Of a stretch of 17,132 nt of DNA, positions 14,975 to 17,132 are shown piece after piece. The notes under the pieces are model-generated. The model saw only the letters and a list, made by a program, of their open reading frames with translations, was not told the origin of the DNA and did not search any database. Numbering within the stretch: the first letter of the stretch is position 1; the number at the start of each line of letters is the position of its first letter. The position numbers and the translations under genes are program-made. The DNA is from Ruminococcaceae bacterium UBA3451 (GTDB lineage Bacteria; Bacillota; Clostridia; Oscillospirales; Acutalibacteraceae). The stretch covers positions 3,944 to 21,075 of the forward strand of contig DFRY01000016.1 in assembly GCA_002378845.1 (NCBI GenBank). Reading direction: 5' to 3'.

Positions 14975-15208
14975 ATGGGTTTAACGGTAGAATCAACCGG
15001 AATGAAGTCCATGGATGAAGGACTGGTTATTGAAAAGAAAGACCCCGGTGACAAAGTAGTAGCGCTGGCTGGTAACCCGAACGTAGGAAAAAGCACGGTA
15101 TTAAACGGCAGTGCGTTTTGGAACGCCGGAAGTTTCGTTTATTTTGCCGTAGCAGAAATGGCGCGATGGGATTCTGACCGAAGTTACACAGAAAGCAACC
15201 CGAAATAA
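14975..15208 (+). pseudogene. feoB: feoB remnant: N-terminal start and P-loop only
   Basis: 77 residues from ATG 14975, preceded by GGAAGGA with 8-base spacing. The first 45 residues look like a clostridial FeoB start: MGLTVESTGMKSMDEGL, then the G1 nucleotide-binding motif GNPNVGKST (33-41). After STVLNG the family sequence, which should run on as LTG then the switch I region, stops abruptly, and 32 unrelated residues follow to a stop. FeoB is normally 600-800 residues with GTPase and membrane domains; G2-G4 motifs and every membrane segment are absent, and no FeoB-like sequence was found in the other frames down to the next gene at 15340. It therefore cannot transport iron. A large internal/3' deletion with junction near base 15110 explains it best; a small independent P-loop peptide is less likely. 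Confidence 0.8.
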
Positions 15209-15339
15209 TGTCTTATTTTAGGAAGCTTCCCTTCCTTAATTCTGTTTCTATTATATATACCAAACAAAAATGGAATGTTTTATAATAAAAAGATGTATTA
15301 ACCGTAGTTTAATCTTGCTGATAGGGTGAAAATGAAAAA

Positions 15340-17132
15340 ATGAAGTTTCATAACATTTTAAAAGTGTATCGCCGCGACTGGCGAAGCATTATTACAAATC
15401 CTGTAGCCATCATTATTATTGCCGGGCTCTGCATAATCCCCTCCCTGTATGCCTGGATTAATATTAAAGCCTGCTGGAATGTTTACGAGAACACCGGCGA
15501 CATTCCCGTTGCGGTGGTGAATAACGACAAACCGGCAAACTTTAACGGAAAAACCATAAATATTGGAAGCAATGTGGTGGATGAATTAAAGAAAAACAAT
15601 AAAATCCACTGGGTATTTGTAAATTCGAAGGAGGCCGACCTGGGTCTTGCCGACAGCACATATTATGCCGTAATTGAAATTCCGGAGGATTTTTCCTCAA
15701 AATTTCTGACGGTTCTTTCCGATAACCCGCAAAAGCCGCAGATTACCTATAAAGCAGACACAAAAGTGAACCCGGTTGCAGGGAAAATTACGGAAACCGC
15801 GAAAGACAATCTGGTTCAGGAAATTACCTCAAATTTTGTCTCCACAGTGAATCAAACCGTCTTTTCCTCCCTGAATACCGTCGGAAAAGACGCGGACGGA
15901 AACCGTGACAATCTGCTGCAGATGAAGGACGCCGTTGTCAAAATCAACAGCGGCATGACGGTCATTACAGATTCCCTTCAAACAATACATACCGGATCCG
16001 ACAATGTAAGCCAGCTGCTTGACAGCGTAAGCTCCGCGCTGCCGACCATACAAAGCGGACTGCAGGTAGTGGAAAAGAATAATGCGGACAATCAGGCCAT
16101 TATCCAGTCCACAAAAACTTCGCTGAACGATTCCATTAATAATCTGGATTTAAATCTGAATTACGCCCAAACTTCAAACACCCGCATTCAAAGCCTGATC
16201 GCAAATTTAAATGAAGCCGCCGCGCAGGGAAATTCTCAAAAAATCAATACCATTGTTCCTGGCATCAGTGCAGAACTGGATTCCATGGACAATGCGATTG
16301 ATTCCACCATCGATTATTTAGAAGAATATAAATCCATCGACTTTAATTCCGATATTGAAACCATGATTACTTCCCTGCAAAATTTAAAAACCTCGCTTTC
16401 CACCCTGCGGCAGCAGCTGGTGACAATGCAGAGCCAAATTGAAAATTCCGAACAAGACCTCGATGCGCTGTACGACTACCTTAATACTGCAATACCGCAG
16501 TTGGAGCAGCAGCTGGATTCTTTGGATCAATCGCTCACTACAGTTATCAGCGGTCTGGAGGATTTAAACCAAACCATGAATAACCCTGCAATTGCTCAAT
16601 TGATTACGAATTTAAAGGCAATTCAGTCCTCCGGCTTAAAAGACACCTTAATCAGCACGCTGGAAGCGATTCAAAATTCACGCGACAGCGTGGAAGCTGC
16701 CCTTTCTTCGCTGGATTCCTCAATTACAACGATGATTCAGACAATTGACACCGCTACCAAACAAATTGATGCGACAGTCGGATTTTTAAAGTCCACCGAA
16801 ACGCTTAACACCGATAAAAAAGAGGACTTAAATAAAGTCATTTCCTCCCTCGAAAAAATACAGCCGTATTTGGAAGACGAAAAAACGCAGTTCGGCGGCA
16901 TTCGGCAGCAGCTGAACCAAACTAACGCTATCAGCAAAAATATAGCCGACACCATAAACAGCGACGCGGGAAAAATAAACGCCCAGCTAACTTCCGCACT
17001 GGTGCTATACCATTCCGGTGCGAGAGACGACCTAAATGCTATGGCGGACAGCCTGACCACCGCAACAAAGGACGCTGCAGCTTTAATTCAATCCGCGCAG
17101 GGGCTGAGTTCCCAGCTATCGGATATGGTTCA
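15340..17132 (+). CDS. YhgE/Pip-family membrane protein, N-terminal part (3' end outside window)
   Basis: 597 codons are visible and the frame runs off the window. It begins MKFHNILKVYRRDWRSIITNP, then a membrane helix at about 22-42 (VAIIIIAGLCIIPSLYAW) and the block DIPVAVVNNDKPANFNGKTI, all typical of the YhgE/Pip N-terminal region; SKEADLGLADSTYYAVIEIPEDFS follows. From about residue 170 on it is a long extracellular Asn/Ser/Thr/Gln-rich coiled-coil stalk. The family ends with further membrane helices of ABC-2 type, presumably downstream. Relatives include the phage infection protein Pip and EsaA of type VII secretion; the cellular role is often unknown. The start at ATG 15340 overlaps the stop of a three-codon frame (ATG 15332); AGGGTG at 15323-15328 is the only ribosome site. 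Confidence 0.88.
   Translation, partial: MKFHNILKVYRRDWRSIITNPVAIIIIAGLCIIPSLYAWINIKACWNVYENTGDIPVAVVNNDKPANFNGKTINIGSNVVDELKKNNKIHWVFVNSKEADLGLADSTYYAVIEIPEDFSSKFLTVLSDNPQKPQITYKADTKVNPVAGKITETAKDNLVQEITSNFVSTVNQTVFSSLNTVGKDADGNRDNLLQMKDAVVKINSGMTVITDSLQTIHTGSDNVSQLLDSVSSALPTIQSGLQVVEKNNADNQAIIQSTKTSLNDSINNLDLNLNYAQTSNTRIQSLIANLNEAAAQGNSQKINTIVPGISAELDSMDNAIDSTIDYLEEYKSIDFNSDIETMITSLQNLKTSLSTLRQQLVTMQSQIENSEQDLDALYDYLNTAIPQLEQQLDSLDQSLTTVISGLEDLNQTMNNPAIAQLITNLKAIQSSGLKDTLISTLEAIQNSRDSVEAALSSLDSSITTMIQTIDTATKQIDATVGFLKSTETLNTDKKEDLNKVISSLEKIQPYLEDEKTQFGGIRQQLNQTNAISKNIADTINSDAGKINAQLTSALVLYHSGARDDLNAMADSLTTATKDAAALIQSAQGLSSQLSDMV

Noticed and set aside
1..17132. CRISPR array, insertion sequence, prophage or tRNA/rRNA gene
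   Set aside because: No spaced direct repeats, transposase or integrase motifs, or cloverleaf-like sequences were seen; apart from the feoB remnant the window looks like ordinary chromosomal backbone.

Overview
The window reads as chromosomal DNA of a low-to-moderate G+C, spore-forming clostridium, probably of the Oscillospiraceae/Ruminococcaceae side. This is inferred from the gene set (a PdaA-type cortex deacetylase, clostridial-style FeoA/FeoB, YhgE/Pip, tandem GlnK with Amt), AGGAGG-like ribosome sites, TTGACA/TATAAT-like promoters and tight hairpin-plus-U terminators. No tRNA, rRNA, CRISPR array, insertion sequence or phage gene was seen.

Layout. (a) 1-960: the 3' third of a cyanophycin synthetase gene and its terminator. 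(b) 1052-1930: a pdaA-like polysaccharide deacetylase whose terminator is shared with the converging operon. (c) 1947-3259, minus strand: a two-gene parA-comFB operon with a clear promoter. (d) 3463-6021, plus strand: a stand-alone condensation-domain-like acyltransferase followed by a short Old Yellow Enzyme oxidoreductase. (e) 6022-9322, plus strand: an ammonium module made of a long AT-rich leader, glnK1, a small two-helix membrane protein, two tandem hairpins, glnK2 and amtB. (f) 9347-14416, minus strand: a membrane-anchored lytic transglycosylase, a Gfo/Idh/MocA oxidoreductase, a HAD phosphatase and a PAS-PAS-GGDEF-GAF-PAS diguanylate cyclase. (g) 14641-15208: feoA and a severely truncated feoB remnant. 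(h) 15340-end: the 5' part of a YhgE/Pip membrane protein gene.

How the parts may work together. Ammonium capture (Amt), its PII gatekeepers and a nitrogen-storage polymer enzyme (cyanophycin synthetase) lie within 9 kb, though they are not one operon. A diguanylate cyclase and a ComFB-domain protein, a family with a c-di-GMP-binding member in cyanobacteria, also share the window, but a functional link is only inference.

The strongest leads are the orphan ParA paired with ComFB, the duplicated PII genes with diverged T-loops flanking an unrecognised membrane protein, the possibly structured RNA leader and tandem hairpins of that locus, and the broken feoB.
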